Positions 31,324 through 40,818 of a stretch of DNA of 64,000 bases are shown in pieces. The notes under the pieces are model-generated. The model was not told where the DNA came from, did no database searches, and saw only the letters and a list, made by a program, of their open reading frames with translations. Origin of the DNA: an uncultured Ilyobacter sp. Lineage in GTDB: Bacteria > Fusobacteriota > Fusobacteriia > Fusobacteriales > Fusobacteriaceae. The stretch's first letter is position 1. The number at the start of each line of letters is the position of its first letter. Where the stretch lies: NCBI RefSeq assembly GCF_963663625.1, contig NZ_OY760438.1, forward strand, positions 186,001 to 250,000, read 5' to 3'. The translations under genes and the position numbers were made by a program.

Positions 31324-31947
31324 TCAGTGATAACAAAGTGTCAACAGAGTTAAAGCTCCAAAGAATAGCAAAACTAGGCCGCAGCTCTTTGTTATTTTCT
31401 CCAATGTCGACAATTCTATTTTTTTTCTCCAGTGATATAATATATAAGTGATGATAAACCACATTGAGGCTCCACCTATAAATATTCCCCCCCCCAATTT
31501 GAGCGGAAGAAATTTTGCATTATCTTCTACTATTCCTAATGTTGTAAATATGGCTACAAATACAAATACCGTTGACGGATTTGCTAGAGTAACCAAAAAA
31601 CATGTGAAAAAATTTCTTATTATACCTTCTCCTTCATTTTCAAGCTGTTTTACTTCAAAATGAGTTTTAAACTTTTTATATCCCATTATTACAAGGCATA
31701 ATCCCAATATAAACTTCAAATAGGGTTCATATCTTAGTATAAGAACTTCGATTTTATTCAAAAACAGATAGGCCAAAAGACCATATACTACATCTACTGA
31801 AACCATCCCTAAAGCAGAAAAATATCCTTCCTTTTCGCCTTCTACGAGAGTTTTTTCCATACAGTATATCCCTATGGGACCAAGAGGAAGTGATAGGATA
31901 AATCCAGTTAACATCCCCTTCAATAAAACTATCTCCAAATTCCTCAC
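31324..31947 (-). CDS. LysE-family amino acid exporter
   Basis: The 207-residue protein has about six membrane helices and the LysE/RhtB pattern near the start: GFILSLPLGPIGIYCMEKTL. It likely exports an amino acid or related compound across the inner membrane; the substrate is unknown. The GTG start lacks a clear binding site. A TTG three codons later has GGTGAGG in front, so the N-terminus is uncertain by a few residues. It lies nine bases after the desulfurase stop in the same operon. Confidence 0.86.
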   Translation of the reverse strand: MRNLEIVLLKGMLTGFILSLPLGPIGIYCMEKTLVEGEKEGYFSALGMVSVDVVYGLLAYLFLNKIEVLILRYEPYLKFILGLCLVIMGYKKFKTHFEVKQLENEGEGIIRNFFTCFLVTLANPSTVFVFVAIFTTLGIVEDNAKFLPLKLGGGIFIGGASMWFIITYILYHWRKKIELSTLEKITKSCGLVLLFFGALTLLTLCYH

Positions 31948-31956
31948 CTATTTTCT

Positions 31957-33108
31957 CTAGATTATATTTAGATTTCTCTCGTTTTCTACCGCTATTTCCA
32001 ACATTTCTATAAAATAATCTATATCTTCTTTTTTTATAAACCGTCCCAGGCTGATTCTCAAGGTACTCTTAGCTCTAATACTGCTAAGACCTATGGATTC
32101 TAAAACATGAGATGGACTCAACGTACTTGAAGCACAGGCTGATCCGGCACTTACCGCAATTCCTTTCATATCCAGAGCAAATAGCAATGATTCTGCTTCA
32201 ACTTTTTCTAACGTAATGCTTGAGGTATTGAAAAGTCTATTGTCTAAGTCTCCATTTATTGTTACTTTCTCTATTCTCTCAAATATTTTTTTCTCCATAT
32301 AATCACGGAGATTTCTTTCTTTTTCCAGTTCGGGATATAGATTCTCTAGAGTTATTTCCAAAGCTTTTGCCATGCCACATACTCCAGTCACATTTTCTGT
32401 TCCTGCTCTCCTGTTTCTCTCCTGGTGTCCACCTGTCATTAATTTTTCTATTTTTACACCACTTTTTACATACAGAGCCCCTATACCCTTTGGTCCGTAA
32501 AATTTGTGAGCAGAAAAGGAAAAAAGATCAATATTTTCAAAATTTATTTTAACCTTGCCCATACTCTGCACTCCGTCTACATGGAATAGGATACCTTTTT
32601 CTTTAGCTATCTTACCAATCTCCATAATAGGCTGCAAAGTCCCTATTTCATTGTTAGAATGCATTATAGATATCAATACAGTCTCATCCTTTATATTTCT
32701 ACTCAGCTCCTCTATACTAACTCTACCTTTTTCATCAACTCCGAGATAAGTTACTTCCCATCCTAAGGTCTCCATGTCTCTAAAGGTATTTAGAACAGAA
32801 GAATGCTCAATCACCGAGGTTATTAGATGCATTCCTTTTTTTTGAAGGCATCTGGCTGCTCCTCTTATGGCCATATTGTTAGATTCTGTCCCTCCAGAAG
32901 TGAAAATAATCTCTCTGGATTTTAATCCTAATAGTCCGCTTATCATCTCTCTAGACTCTTCTAAAAATTTTTTCCCTTTTTGCCCTATTTGATGGACACT
33001 CGATGGATTTCCATAACTCTCTCTCATGACTTTTATCATTGACTCTATTACTCTTTCATCCATCTGAGTTGTAGCGTTATTATCTAAGTAAACACTTTTT
33101 TTATTCAT
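31957..33108 (-). CDS. Cysteine desulfurase (IscS/NifS family)
   Basis: The 383-residue PLP enzyme begins with VYLDNNATTQMDE. It shows HVDGVQSMGK, the PLP-binding Lys in FSAHKFYGPKGIGALYV, and the active-site Cys loop SAGSACASSTLSPSHVL. It takes sulfur from cysteine for Fe-S clusters and tRNA thiolation. It shares an operon with mnmA, which suggests that at least part of its sulfur goes to 2-thiouridine. No iscU or nifU is adjacent. Confidence 0.95.
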   Translation of the reverse strand: MNKKSVYLDNNATTQMDERVIESMIKVMRESYGNPSSVHQIGQKGKKFLEESREMISGLLGLKSREIIFTSGGTESNNMAIRGAARCLQKKGMHLITSVIEHSSVLNTFRDMETLGWEVTYLGVDEKGRVSIEELSRNIKDETVLISIMHSNNEIGTLQPIMEIGKIAKEKGILFHVDGVQSMGKVKINFENIDLFSFSAHKFYGPKGIGALYVKSGVKIEKLMTGGHQERNRRAGTENVTGVCGMAKALEITLENLYPELEKERNLRDYMEKKIFERIEKVTINGDLDNRLFNTSSITLEKVEAESLLFALDMKGIAVSAGSACASSTLSPSHVLESIGLSSIRAKSTLRISLGRFIKKEDIDYFIEMLEIAVENERNLNII

Positions 33109-33191
33109 TCATCCATTACCACCATATATTATTAAAATTAAAAACCATACCTTGATTATGCTATATCATCTTTTTTTTATTAAAAAAATTT

Positions 33192-33542
33192 TTAGAGTTT
33201 TCTTCCACATTTCGGACAATACTCATAGCCACCTATTATTTTTTCTCCGCATTCACATACTCGATTTTCATAAATAACCTCTTCTATATCTCCGTATGCA
33301 ACTTTCTCTGTTTCTATTATTCTTCCGATAGAATCATCACTCAATTTATACAAACTGCCACATGAGGTACATTTTAAAGTATATTTTTTTCTAAATTTGA
33401 ATACAGGAATAAAGAAAAATTCAAATACATTTGAATTTTCTATTAGTTCTCCCTTCTTATTCAGACACCCTGTACATTTAAATGAGACTTCCTTGACTTT
33501 TTTATTTCTGTTATTTATACTGAAAATTCCTATAAAAAACAC
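33192..33542 (-). CDS. Zinc-ribbon protein
   Basis: The 116-residue protein has three Cys pairs: CTGC near residue 24, CTSC in the middle, and CEC...CPKCGRK at the end. It has a hydrophobic FEFFFIPVFKF stretch typical of small zinc-ribbon proteins of the zinc_ribbon_15 type. Function is unknown; such proteins may bind nucleic acid or serve as membrane-associated sensors. GTG start with AAAGGAT upstream. Confidence 0.75.
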   Translation of the reverse strand: MFFIGIFSINNRNKKVKEVSFKCTGCLNKKGELIENSNVFEFFFIPVFKFRKKYTLKCTSCGSLYKLSDDSIGRIIETEKVAYGDIEEVIYENRVCECGEKIIGGYEYCPKCGRKL

Positions 33543-33683
33543 TTTTTATCCTTTCGATTGCTTTATTTAATCTTACCATATTTTTGTTATAAATAAAAAG
33601 ATTTTAAAAATTTTGAAATTTTTGTAATCCCTGTATTATAATACTTTTAATATGATCAAAAGCAAACAAAAAAAATTATAATT

Positions 33684-36134
33684 TTAAAAGGATGATGAAC
33701 TTCCACTTCTATTTTTCCTTATTACAATAGAAGCTGTTCCCAAAAGGTTTACATCTTGTTCATTTATATATATTTCCTCATAATCTGGATTTTCAGGAAG
33801 AAGTATTATGGAGTTTCTCATTTTCATAAGACGCTTTAAGGTGGCTTCACCATCTATTGCCACAGCTATTATATCCCCACTTTTAGGATCTAAGTCTTGG
33901 CGAAGTAAAACAAGGTCCCCATCCTCTATACCTGCATTCTTCATACTATCCCCTCTTACTCTCAAGAAAAATCCATTTTTATCCTTCACAAGCTCTTTTG
34001 GAAGATAAAAACTTTCATTTTCTTCAGAGTTCATAAAAACTGGAATATCTCCTAAGATCTTTCCATATATGGGTAAGGACATGACATATTCATAGGAATA
34101 CCTTTCGCTTATGTTACCAAAATCAACTTCCATACTTCCGTCATCATCTCTGAAAATAATAAGCTCTCTACTTTTTTCTAAGTCAAAGGCTGTATTCATA
34201 TCTGCCTTAGAAGGCATCATGTCCATCTCAAAAATTGGGATATCTTCTTTTTTTTCTCCAGAACTATCAAAAACTTCAAAAGCAATACCGTCAGTAACCA
34301 TACAGTATTCCACATCTTTAGATACCGACGCATAACTTAGTATTTGATTTCTACCAGATTCTATTCCATTTTGCATAGATTTTACCTCTATGTATATAAA
34401 GGTCTTCTTTTTCCCGTTTTCATATCTACTCACTGCGATATCCACAAAACCCTTTTTAGACCCCATAATCACCGGATGCTCTATCTCTATCAGCTCCTGT
34501 GGATATTTATAGTTATTTATCAATTCATTTATAACCCATTGTCTAACTTTCTCCTCTGGGAAATATAAATTGATCAATTTTTCTTTAAACCTATATTCCT
34601 CCAATGAAATATTATAAATCCCTCTAATACGGCTTTTCTTATCAAATCTCAAATATTTTGATTTTATCTCACTTATAAATTTTGATGGTTTTATACTAGA
34701 TGTAATATATAATGTTTCCGTTGCTCTGGTCATTCCCACATAAAAAAGCTTCTTTTCTGTAACCGCCTCAAACTCTCTTATTTTTTCATCCTTTGAGGAA
34801 TAAAATGGAACCACTCCTTCATTTACATTTATCAAAATAACCACTTTGCTCTCAATTCCCTTGATTGAGTGCATTGTCATAAGTCTCACGGCATCTTTTT
34901 CAAAGTCACTGTTATCTCTGTCGAGTATTTCACACTGAATACTATTATCTTTCATTATTTGCCTTGCATTTTCTAACTGTAATCTCGATCTTCCAACAAC
35001 TACGATCTCATTCATCTTGTAATCTGACAGCTCATTTTTTATGAGATTTACCAGATAATCCATTTCCTGAGATTCTGATAAAAAGTGTCTATAGACTGGA
35101 TAATCCCCCTGCCTGTCAATTAGATATGGTTTAACATAGTTTTCATCGTCAACTATGTTGTGTGATTTTTCTAAAAGACTGTAGGCAGCCTGAGATATTT
35201 GAGTTGTTGTCCTAAAATTTTTACTCAGTGTTTTGCTTCTCCCAGCCATGTTAAAACCTATCGTTGTAAAATTTCTTCCATTCCCCAACCATGATTGTGA
35301 ATATATGCTCTGTGCACAATCAAACAAAAAAGTTATACTAGAATACTCCTTTTCATTGTACACTTTTTTCAGCAGTTCTAGCTGCAGTTTCGATAGATCT
35401 TGGCTTTCATCTATTATTATGTGGGTAAATTTATTTACACTGCACTCATCCATAGTCTCTAGGGCTATTCTTCTTACATCATTAAAATCCACATAGTTTC
35501 TTTTTAATAACTCTTCAGAATATAGTTCCATTAAATTATAGATTGCTTTCCTTATCTTTGAATTTTTAGGAAGTCTGTGGCTGTGCTCATCGTATTTTGT
35601 TGCACCCACTCTGTCTGCATTTTGATACTCACCTTCTATATAGTTACAGGATTTTATCCATTCTATCTCGTCATAAAGAAATTTTAGATTATCCTGACTA
35701 AATAAGCTCATATCTTCATATTCTTTGGACAATTTTTCTATATATTCTCCTATAATCGAAAACTTTTCACTGTTGCTTATATTTGTGGAATATTTTTTAT
35801 CATTTTTTTTGCAGGATTTTAGATAATAAGGATAGATTAAGCCGTCTATCGTTGTTATTTTTATCCTGTCCCTAGGAAGTTCAAATAAGGTCGGATAATT
35901 TTTTTTATATTCTTTTTCTATTTTTCCATAAAGATATCCCATATAATTAACTAAAGTTTTGTTGTAAGTCATTAGAAGAATTGAATCATCTGGTTCAAAA
36001 CAATAGTTGTTGAGCAAAAATGGGATCCTGTAGACTCCTACTGTTGTCTTGCCGCTTCCAGCTATGCCCTTTACAAGCATAGGTCCTGAAGGCTTTGTAT
36101 AGGATATTTTTTCCTGCTCTTTATTAAGATGCAT
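33684..36134 (-). CDS. SF1 helicase - HSDR_N nuclease-like - LexA/S24 peptidase fusion
   Basis: The 816-residue protein has three parts. Residues about 1-505 are a UvrD/Rep-type helicase with VKGIAGSGKTTVGV (Walker A), IIIDESQD (Walker B), MTMHSIKG and YVGMTRAT. Residues about 540-645 resemble the HSDR_N domain of type I restriction enzymes (VDIAVSR..., then FIYIEVKS). Residues about 665-816 are a LexA-type S24 peptidase: GDSM carries the Ser, TLKRL the Lys 37 residues later (the spacing in LexA), and a GKIL-GDIP site lies 35 residues before the Ser. The protein may self-cleave on DNA damage. The ATG at 36134 has GGAGG in front; an earlier ATG at 36173 does not. Confidence 0.9.
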   Translation of the reverse strand: MHLNKEQEKISYTKPSGPMLVKGIAGSGKTTVGVYRIPFLLNNYCFEPDDSILLMTYNKTLVNYMGYLYGKIEKEYKKNYPTLFELPRDRIKITTIDGLIYPYYLKSCKKNDKKYSTNISNSEKFSIIGEYIEKLSKEYEDMSLFSQDNLKFLYDEIEWIKSCNYIEGEYQNADRVGATKYDEHSHRLPKNSKIRKAIYNLMELYSEELLKRNYVDFNDVRRIALETMDECSVNKFTHIIIDESQDLSKLQLELLKKVYNEKEYSSITFLFDCAQSIYSQSWLGNGRNFTTIGFNMAGRSKTLSKNFRTTTQISQAAYSLLEKSHNIVDDENYVKPYLIDRQGDYPVYRHFLSESQEMDYLVNLIKNELSDYKMNEIVVVGRSRLQLENARQIMKDNSIQCEILDRDNSDFEKDAVRLMTMHSIKGIESKVVILINVNEGVVPFYSSKDEKIREFEAVTEKKLFYVGMTRATETLYITSSIKPSKFISEIKSKYLRFDKKSRIRGIYNISLEEYRFKEKLINLYFPEEKVRQWVINELINNYKYPQELIEIEHPVIMGSKKGFVDIAVSRYENGKKKTFIYIEVKSMQNGIESGRNQILSYASVSKDVEYCMVTDGIAFEVFDSSGEKKEDIPIFEMDMMPSKADMNTAFDLEKSRELIIFRDDDGSMEVDFGNISERYSYEYVMSLPIYGKILGDIPVFMNSEENESFYLPKELVKDKNGFFLRVRGDSMKNAGIEDGDLVLLRQDLDPKSGDIIAVAIDGEATLKRLMKMRNSIILLPENPDYEEIYINEQDVNLLGTASIVIRKNRSGSSSSF

Positions 36135-36209
36135 CTTCTTCCTCCGATATTTTATCTCAAATAAAATCGCCATGATCTTCTTTGTATAATCTTATTTTTG
36201 CTGTTTCTT

Positions 36210-36223
36210 GACCCTTAAAGGTC
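36210..36223. promoter_or_regulatory. Candidate operator for the helicase-LexA fusion gene
   Basis: GACCCTTAAAGGTC is a near-perfect dyad lying 5-20 bases downstream of the -10 box, where a repressor would block transcription. It does not match the classical LexA boxes I know. Confidence 0.4.
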
Positions 36224-36228
36224 TTTAA

Positions 36229-36257
36229 ATTATATCTTTAGTTGAAAATAAACACAA
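36229..36257 (-). promoter_or_regulatory. Promoter of the helicase-LexA fusion gene
   Basis: TTGTGT and TATAAT separated by 17 bases on the minus strand, about 95 bases upstream of the chosen start. Confidence 0.7.
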
Positions 36258-36297
36258 CATTTTTAGTAAGAATATGTACTTTCATCCTCTTAAAATA

Positions 36298-36333
36298 AAA
36301 AGTGCATCTAGCTCCTACAGATGCACTTTTTAT
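36298..36333. terminator. Terminator after the NusG-II gene
   Basis: AAAAAGTGCATCT, a short loop and AGATGCACTTTTT form a symmetrical hairpin. Confidence 0.85.
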
Positions 36334-36346
36334 TTTATTATTTTTT

Positions 36347-36773
36347 TTATTTTATTACAAAATCTATATCTTCTTCCTGTTGTTCATCCTTATTTTCTCC
36401 AATAATTTTCACAATAGCTCTGTCTGGAATACCTATTAGAGTATCCCCGGGTACACTGGCCCATCCCTGCTTTACAATTAATTTTAACTTTAAAATTTTT
36501 GGTGAATTTGAGCTAGTAACCCTTTTTTAATATTACCTTTATCTTATTCTTGAACTGAACATTTATTCCGCCTAAATTGGTCTCCACAAATATATTTTTT
36601 TCATCTTCTTGCAATTTATAGATATATTTTAGGCTACCGTCAACATATATTTCAGCCTTTGAGGCCTTTTGAGTTTTCATCCCTTTTATATTAATTAACA
36701 AAAAAGTAAACAATGAAAAAATAAAAGCATATAATAAGATATCACCTTTTTTGAAATAATTTTTTCTTTTCAT
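36347..36773 (-). pseudogene. NusG domain II protein, frameshifted
   Basis: The first frame (start 36773, AGGAAG upstream) has a membrane segment (LLYAFIFSLFTFLLI) and the NusG-II start AEIYVDGSLKYIYKL, but stops after KVILKKGY at 36513. One base over, the domain continues with SSNSPKI, then VKQGWASVPGDTLIGIPDR and an acidic tail to the stop at 36347. The shift falls near an A6-G3 run. Intact relatives are single frames of about 120-140 residues. It may be a real pseudogene, a slippage site or a base-calling error. Confidence 0.75.
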
Positions 36774-36870
36774 TTGCACTTCCTTTAACCTATTTTCTTT
36801 GATATCTTCAAAAATACACAATAATTTTTAGACTCTAAAATGAAAGATTTAAATTTTTCATTTTATAATT

Positions 36871-37776
36871 TTACTTTTTTGTAGCAATTCCTATTTTTTC
36901 ACCCATATATATTTTGGTTTCGATTCCTTTTAAAGTATTTTCCACTATATCTTTATCTATTTTGATTTTTCCACTTTCAAATAACATAATACATGTGGAT
37001 CCTCCAAAATAAAAATAACCCTTTTCATCTCCTTTTTCCACAAGAGTATTTGGAACATAAGTTTGTTTTATTCCTCCAACCATTGTAGCCCCTATTTCAC
37101 CAAGTAATATATCACCAAATTCCTCACTATCTAACAAGGCATATTCTCTTTTATTTTCACAAAATATCATAAAGTTTCTTTTTATTGCATAGGGAGATAC
37201 TGAATAATAATATCCATCTATTTTTTTATTATCACTTATACTTCCACCTGCAGGAAAATGAAACCTATGGTAATCAGAAGGTGCAAGTCTAACTATAACA
37301 AAAGTTCCACCTTGAAATTTATCCGCAAGTTTATCATTCTTTAAAAACTCACCTAATGAAAATTCTGATCCCTTTAGAAAAAATTTATCTTTTTTATCTA
37401 TAGTCTCATAAGCCAGTATTTTCCCGTCTGCAGGAGATGAAAGTTCATCTTTATTTTTAGATATTTTCCTCGCATCTTTTTTTAATTTTCTTATAAAAAA
37501 ATCATTAAAAGAGTTAAATTCACCTATTTCCTTCACTGATTCTTTCATCTTTATATTGTTTTCTTCTATAAAAGAGCTTATTTTTTCACGTGATTTACTC
37601 CTATCCATCATTCTACCATACAGGGATGATAAAAATTTTCTTTTAACTATGAATTCAAGAGGTAGTTTCCCAAAAGGATTATAATATAAAAATTTCAAAT
37701 AACTTTCTCCTGGAACTTTCTCTTGTTTTATTTCTCCTGTTTTTCTCTCTAAATACTTTATTTTTTCAAATTTCAT
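36871..37776 (-). CDS. psd: Phosphatidylserine decarboxylase proenzyme
   Basis: The 301-residue membrane-associated enzyme makes phosphatidylethanolamine. It shows the substrate region SPADGKILAYE, the catalytic His segment APSDYHRFHFPAGG, and the self-cleavage site FGGSTCIMLFE near the C-terminus, where Gly-Ser is cut to form the pyruvoyl group. Length is typical of the long type. No pssA lies next to it in this window. Confidence 0.96.
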   Translation of the reverse strand: MKFEKIKYLERKTGEIKQEKVPGESYLKFLYYNPFGKLPLEFIVKRKFLSSLYGRMMDRSKSREKISSFIEENNIKMKESVKEIGEFNSFNDFFIRKLKKDARKISKNKDELSSPADGKILAYETIDKKDKFFLKGSEFSLGEFLKNDKLADKFQGGTFVIVRLAPSDYHRFHFPAGGSISDNKKIDGYYYSVSPYAIKRNFMIFCENKREYALLDSEEFGDILLGEIGATMVGGIKQTYVPNTLVEKGDEKGYFYFGGSTCIMLFESGKIKIDKDIVENTLKGIETKIYMGEKIGIATKK

Positions 37777-37894
37777 TTCTCAACCTTTCAGATTTTTAAT
37801 AAAATTATACCACACATCAAATATAAATTTGAAGTTTCATTTTTACTTAAGACGTGATAACATATGTGCATATTAACTTTATAGGGGGTAAATT

Positions 37895-38269
37895 ATGGAA
37901 CGTATCGCACTGATTGCTCATGATAAGAAGAAAGATGACTTGGTGGATTTTGTGAAAAAATATAAGGATTTTTTCGAAAAATTTGAACTTGTATCAACTG
38001 GAACAACAGGTGGAAGAATAATTCAAGCTACAGATTTAAAAGTTCACAGATATTTATCTGGTCCTTTAGGAGGGGATCAACAAATTGGATCTGATATTGC
38101 AAACGAAAATATAAAAATTGTCTTTTTTTTTAGAGATCCTCTTACAAGTCAACCTCATGAACCTGATGTTCAGGCATTAATAAGATTATGTGATGTTCAT
38201 AAAATCCCTGTAGCAACAAATAAAAGAACTGCAGAATTATTAATCACTGCTTTGAAAAATGAAATTTAA
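37895..38269 (+). CDS. mgsA: Methylglyoxal synthase
   Basis: The 124-residue enzyme converts dihydroxyacetone phosphate to methylglyoxal. Motifs are [13 protein letters not shown] at the start, [17 protein letters not shown] and [14 protein letters not shown]. The ATG follows GGGGG at six bases. It stands alone between psd and a stretch with a hairpin at about 38292-38332. Confidence 0.97.
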   Translation: MERIALIAHDKKKDDLVDFVKKYKDFFEKFELVSTGTTGGRIIQATDLKVHRYLSGPLGGDQQIGSDIANENIKIVFFFRDPLTSQPHEPDVQALIRLCDVHKIPVATNKRTAELLITALKNEI

Positions 38270-38508
38270 ATTTTAAATATCTTTTCAAATTTCAAGTTGC
38301 ACAAATTTCAAAGTATAAAAAAGTGCAACTTGAATGTTTTATTCCAGATCTCTTCAAACTTTCCTCATCCCATTCACTCTTTAATATAACTAGGATAACG
38401 CTTATATATATTTTCAAAATTAAAATTATCGAAAAATAAAAATATAAATTACTTTAGATAACTAATGTCTTTTCATCAAATTATTCATCCTTATCAAATT
38501 ATAATTTT

Positions 38509-39114
38509 TCAATAATATCTTACTTCATCTTTAAGAATTTTTTTAGCTTCCTTATATTCTGGAAAAAATTTTTTAACTTCATTCCAAAATTCTTTAGAAT
38601 GATTATGATGAAGCAGATGGCATAGTTCGTGTATTATCACATATTTCATTATTTTCAGATCTGCCTTTATTAATTTTATATTTAAAGTTATATTCCCATT
38701 AGAATAACATATTCCCCAAGAGCTTTTTAAAGGCTTGACTCTGATTTTTGCAGGATAAACCCCTATAATTTCACTCCATTTCTTGACTTCCTCCAATAAT
38801 ATTTTTATTCCTTCCTCTTTCATATTGCTTTCCATAAAACTATTTTTTCTTTTTGGCAATATTTCCCCTAGGAACCTTACCGTTCCATTTGGATTTATTT
38901 GTCTCCTTTTTTTTTCATATTCAGTTAATTTTTTTTCTATAATCTCTATATTTTTAATTATAAAATATTCACCATTTTTATAAGTCTCTCTTTTAGGTAT
39001 TGAAAGCTCTATTGAGTTTTCATCCCTTATTCTTAAAATATAATTTTTTTTACTTCTCTTTATTATCTTATATTGTATAGTTTTTTTTAATTTTTCTATC
39101 TTTCCCTCTTTCAT
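38509..39114 (-). CDS. YgjP-like (M48/WLM) metallopeptidase domain protein
   Basis: The 201-residue protein has the zinc motif HELCHLLHHNHSKEFW (about residue 162), preceded by KSSWGICYSNGNITLN. This is typical of the YgjP/DUF45 family, which is often placed near restriction or RNA-processing genes. The reaction is not established. GGAG precedes the ATG. A striking GC-rich palindrome lies about 10 bases upstream of that site, so it may affect translation. Confidence 0.88.
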   Translation of the reverse strand: MKEGKIEKLKKTIQYKIIKRSKKNYILRIRDENSIELSIPKRETYKNGEYFIIKNIEIIEKKLTEYEKKRRQINPNGTVRFLGEILPKRKNSFMESNMKEEGIKILLEEVKKWSEIIGVYPAKIRVKPLKSSWGICYSNGNITLNIKLIKADLKIMKYVIIHELCHLLHHNHSKEFWNEVKKFFPEYKEAKKILKDEVRYY

Positions 39115-39124
39115 TTTAAGCTCC

Positions 39125-39153
39125 TTTTTTAGTGTCGCGGCGACACTAAAAAA
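39125..39153. repeat. GC-rich palindrome, copy 1
   Basis: A perfect dyad with arms TTTTTTAGTGTCGC around a central G. The core GTGTCGCGGCGACAC recurs at 48165-48199 and, imperfectly, at 62228-62242. Such GC-rich words stand out sharply in this AT-rich DNA. The T run is on the wrong side for an ordinary terminator. Confidence 0.8.
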
Positions 39154-39175
39154 TCCCCATTATGGGGATTTTTTA
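39148..39175. terminator. Terminator of pncB
   Basis: AAAAAATCCCC, a short loop and GGGGATTTTTT directly after the pncB stop; usable in both directions. Confidence 0.85.
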
Positions 39176-40678
39176 AATTTGACTTTTAATTTTCTTTATC
39201 AATGAATATTTAAGTTCTAAAAGATCTTTTGACAGATCAACTTTGTATTTATGTGGATTTACAAGTCTCTTTCTTTCATCTGACATATTATTTAGATTTT
39301 CAATATAATAGTCCCGTGAACCTTCAACATCTAGCAACGCTTTACAGTTATCGGTCAAAATCCCATTTTTTACATATTGAATAGTTATTTTTTTAGCAGT
39401 ATATTCTCCTGATCTAAGCACACTTCTTTTGAAGTCATATTTTTCATCTATTATCGTAAGATCTTGGTTTTCCAAAATTTTAATTTTATCTTCATCTTTA
39501 TCTACAAGAGTTATGAGGTCTGCATAGGGAGCACCTAGATTATCATAAATTCTATAGATCTCTTTAAACCCCGGATTAGATATTTTAAAGACATCTTCTG
39601 AAAGCTTAATCACAGGTTCTCCACTAATCTGAACAATTTTGTATACTCCTCCAAAACATGGATTTGATTTACTAGTCGCTATAGCATCGCCTACACCAAA
39701 AGAATCTACACAAGCCCCTTGTTCTCTTAATGATCTGATCAGTTCCTCATTTAGTGAACTTGTCAAAACTATTTTAGCTTTTTTAAGTCCTGCATTATCC
39801 AGTTCTTTTCTGCATTTTTTAGATAAGTATGCTAAATCTCCAGAATCAATTCTTATTCCATAAATTCCGTTATAATTATCATCTATTCCATTTTCTTTAA
39901 AGGCATCTATAGCATTCTTTATACCCATTCCAATTGTATTATAAGTATCTATCAACAGTATTAGTGTATTATTCTCTCTTTCTCTTCTGTGCTTTATAAA
40001 AAGATCAAAAGCACGTTTTTCTGCATCTCTGCCTATTCCAAAGGTTTGAACATAGGAATGAGCCATAGTTCCAATACTTGGAATTCCGTATTTGTACTCA
40101 GTCATAATATTAGAGTGGCTAGAACAACCTCCAATATAAGCAGCCTTGTTCCCTAATACGGCACTATCGAAGCCGTGAGCTCTTCTCGTGCCAAATGCCG
40201 ACACTCCTATAGGGTCTGCCGCTCTGGTGACCCTAGAAGCCTTTGTGGCAACCGCCATTTGAAGATTCATAGTGTTCAATATAGGAGTCTCTAATATCTT
40301 GGCTTGGATTAGAGGTGCTTTGATTGTTATAACTGGTTCATTCGGATACGCTATTTCCCCGTCTCTTAATGCATATACATCCCCAGTAAATTTCATCTTT
40401 ACTAAATACTCTAAAAGATGTTTTTCATCTATAATTTTTGAAAAATATTTTCTTTTCTCATCTTCTGAAGCGTTATTCAAAGTTTTTATAAGATTTAGAA
40501 CTTCTTGCACACCGCATACAACAGCAAATCCACCATCTTCAGTTCTTCTAAAATACATATCAAAAATAGCTTCCTGATCTTCAAGTCCTTCCATCAAGTA
40601 TACATCACTTTCTGTATATTGATATCTATCTGAATTAATAACCTTTGCAAATTCTGTCAATAAAATTTCTTTGTCCAA
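39173..40678 (-). CDS. pncB: Nicotinate phosphoribosyltransferase
   Basis: The 501-residue enzyme makes nicotinate mononucleotide for NAD salvage. It shows TRRAHGFDSAVLGNKAAYIG, GTMAHSYVQTFG with the phosphorylatable His region, LIDTYNTI, GIRIDSGDLAYLSK and FGVGDAIATSKSNPCFGGVYK. These are typical of the long bacterial form. It is transcribed alone on the minus strand. Confidence 0.95.
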   Translation of the reverse strand: MDKEILLTEFAKVINSDRYQYTESDVYLMEGLEDQEAIFDMYFRRTEDGGFAVVCGVQEVLNLIKTLNNASEDEKRKYFSKIIDEKHLLEYLVKMKFTGDVYALRDGEIAYPNEPVITIKAPLIQAKILETPILNTMNLQMAVATKASRVTRAADPIGVSAFGTRRAHGFDSAVLGNKAAYIGGCSSHSNIMTEYKYGIPSIGTMAHSYVQTFGIGRDAEKRAFDLFIKHRRERENNTLILLIDTYNTIGMGIKNAIDAFKENGIDDNYNGIYGIRIDSGDLAYLSKKCRKELDNAGLKKAKIVLTSSLNEELIRSLREQGACVDSFGVGDAIATSKSNPCFGGVYKIVQISGEPVIKLSEDVFKISNPGFKEIYRIYDNLGAPYADLITLVDKDEDKIKILENQDLTIIDEKYDFKRSVLRSGEYTAKKITIQYVKNGILTDNCKALLDVEGSRDYYIENLNNMSDERKRLVNPHKYKVDLSKDLLELKYSLIKKIKSQI

Positions 40679-40818
40679 AGTAATTACCCCATTTCCATTA
40701 TTATCCTTAATATTATTTAGTATAACACTATCATATTTATTTTACAACTTCCATCCTTGCAAAATAGAAGTAACTATATTAAAATCTTATTATCATGATT
40801 GAAAGGAGCATAAATATT

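Noticed and set aside
38280-38508. Hidden gene between mgsA and the YgjP-like gene
   Set aside because: Only a hairpin (CAAGTTGCAC/GTGCAACTTG) and AT-rich sequence with frequent stops are seen; the hairpin is probably the mgsA terminator.
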